DNA from: Kitagawia praeruptora
Lineage: Eukaryota; Streptophyta; Magnoliopsida; Apiales; Apiaceae
Assembly: GCA_037693485.1 (NCBI GenBank)
Contig: CM075348.1
Span: forward strand, 12,506,501-12,570,500
Length of the DNA stretch: 64,000 nucleotides
Direction of reading: 5' to 3'
A model generated the notes under the pieces. It did not search any database. It saw nothing but the letters and a program-made list of their open reading frames with translations, and had not been told where the DNA came from. How positions within the stretch are numbered: the first letter of the stretch is position 1; every line of letters starts with the position of its first letter. Shown here piece by piece: positions 63,630 to 64,000 of the stretch. Made by a program: the position numbers and the translations under genes.

Positions 63630-64000
63630 GTAATAATTTCTCATGATAATTGAATATAGTTGAGTTAATTAAGTTAATCTTAATTCTAGCTCTCCTGGAG
63701 ATTTGAACCATGCATATATATTTGTTTATCTGCTTAGTGTTTGGAACAAATTGCTCCTATGTGTCACAATTCTGTGAATGAGGATACACCTAAACGGAAG
63801 CATGCATGTAAATATATCTAAAATTTATTTCAAGTTTTCATACCCCAAAACTTGACATGCACATCAACTGACAACTTCTCATTAAAAGGGAAGACCTGGC
63901 AAGGAATTTAAGCAGAGGTGTTGCATTATCCTGAAAACTCTTGAAATTTCTGGATGCAAGAACAAGTATGAACTATGAACCCTGCTTTATACATTAAAAA
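63630..64000. other. MSL gene intron 12, to window end
   Basis: Starts GTAATAATTT after exon 12. No next exon with family similarity is seen before the window ends. Confidence 0.6.

Noticed and set aside
1..64000. CRISPR arrays, operons, rRNA genes, organellar insertions
   Set aside because: None seen; the repeats are mobile-element or tandem duplications of eukaryotic type.

Overview
This window is plant nuclear DNA: AT-rich, with intron-bearing genes, plant retrotransposon families, Stowaway-type and hAT-type elements and Helitron-like ends. Protein similarity points to a eudicot, probably an asterid; I cannot name the species from sequence alone. About half the window is nested retrotransposon.

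Layout. 1-2400 is AT-rich intergenic DNA. 2430-2876 is a short tandem array. 2892-23345 is an old SIRE-like Ty1/copia element on the minus strand ('Copia-A'). It is decayed by nonsense changes and carries an extra ORF after pol, plus a small plus-strand gene-like unit. Inside it lies a Ty3/gypsy Tat-type element (3276-11946), also minus, with two identical 497-bp LTRs, a perfect 5-bp target duplication and a broken pol. 23346-26386 holds tandem repeats, a Helitron end, two inverted-repeat elements and a ghost copy of the first exon of the gene at 47689.

An F-box gene (minus strand) is cut in two by a second copia element, 'Copia-B' (26595-34213). Its 5' part is at 34214-35192 and its 3' part at 26387-26589. 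The two parts rejoin in frame once one copy of the 5-bp duplication is removed. 37607-46525 is a third, older copia ('Copia-C', plus strand), itself interrupted by a ~4.06-kb solo-LTR-like insertion and carrying an internal ~480-bp inversion. Its right LTR runs into a Helitron-type end.

The right side holds two conventional host genes on the plus strand. One is a ten-exon O-fucosyltransferase-family gene (47689-55088; 514 codons by my splice model). The other is a plastid-type MscS-like mechanosensitive channel gene (starts 56826, runs off the window), of which twelve exons are visible. Introns of the first gene contain a hAT-type element, a SINE-like head, a Helitron end and tandem duplications.

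How the pieces relate. By LTR divergence counted by eye, Copia-C is oldest, then Copia-A, then Copia-B, and the gypsy element is youngest. A segmental duplication links ~24880-25985 with 37100-37400 plus 47490-47790. The sequence now split by Copia-C was therefore once contiguous and lay immediately upstream of the O-fucosyltransferase gene. The host genes have unrelated jobs: ubiquitin-ligase adaptor, sugar transfer in the secretory pathway, plastid osmotic channel.
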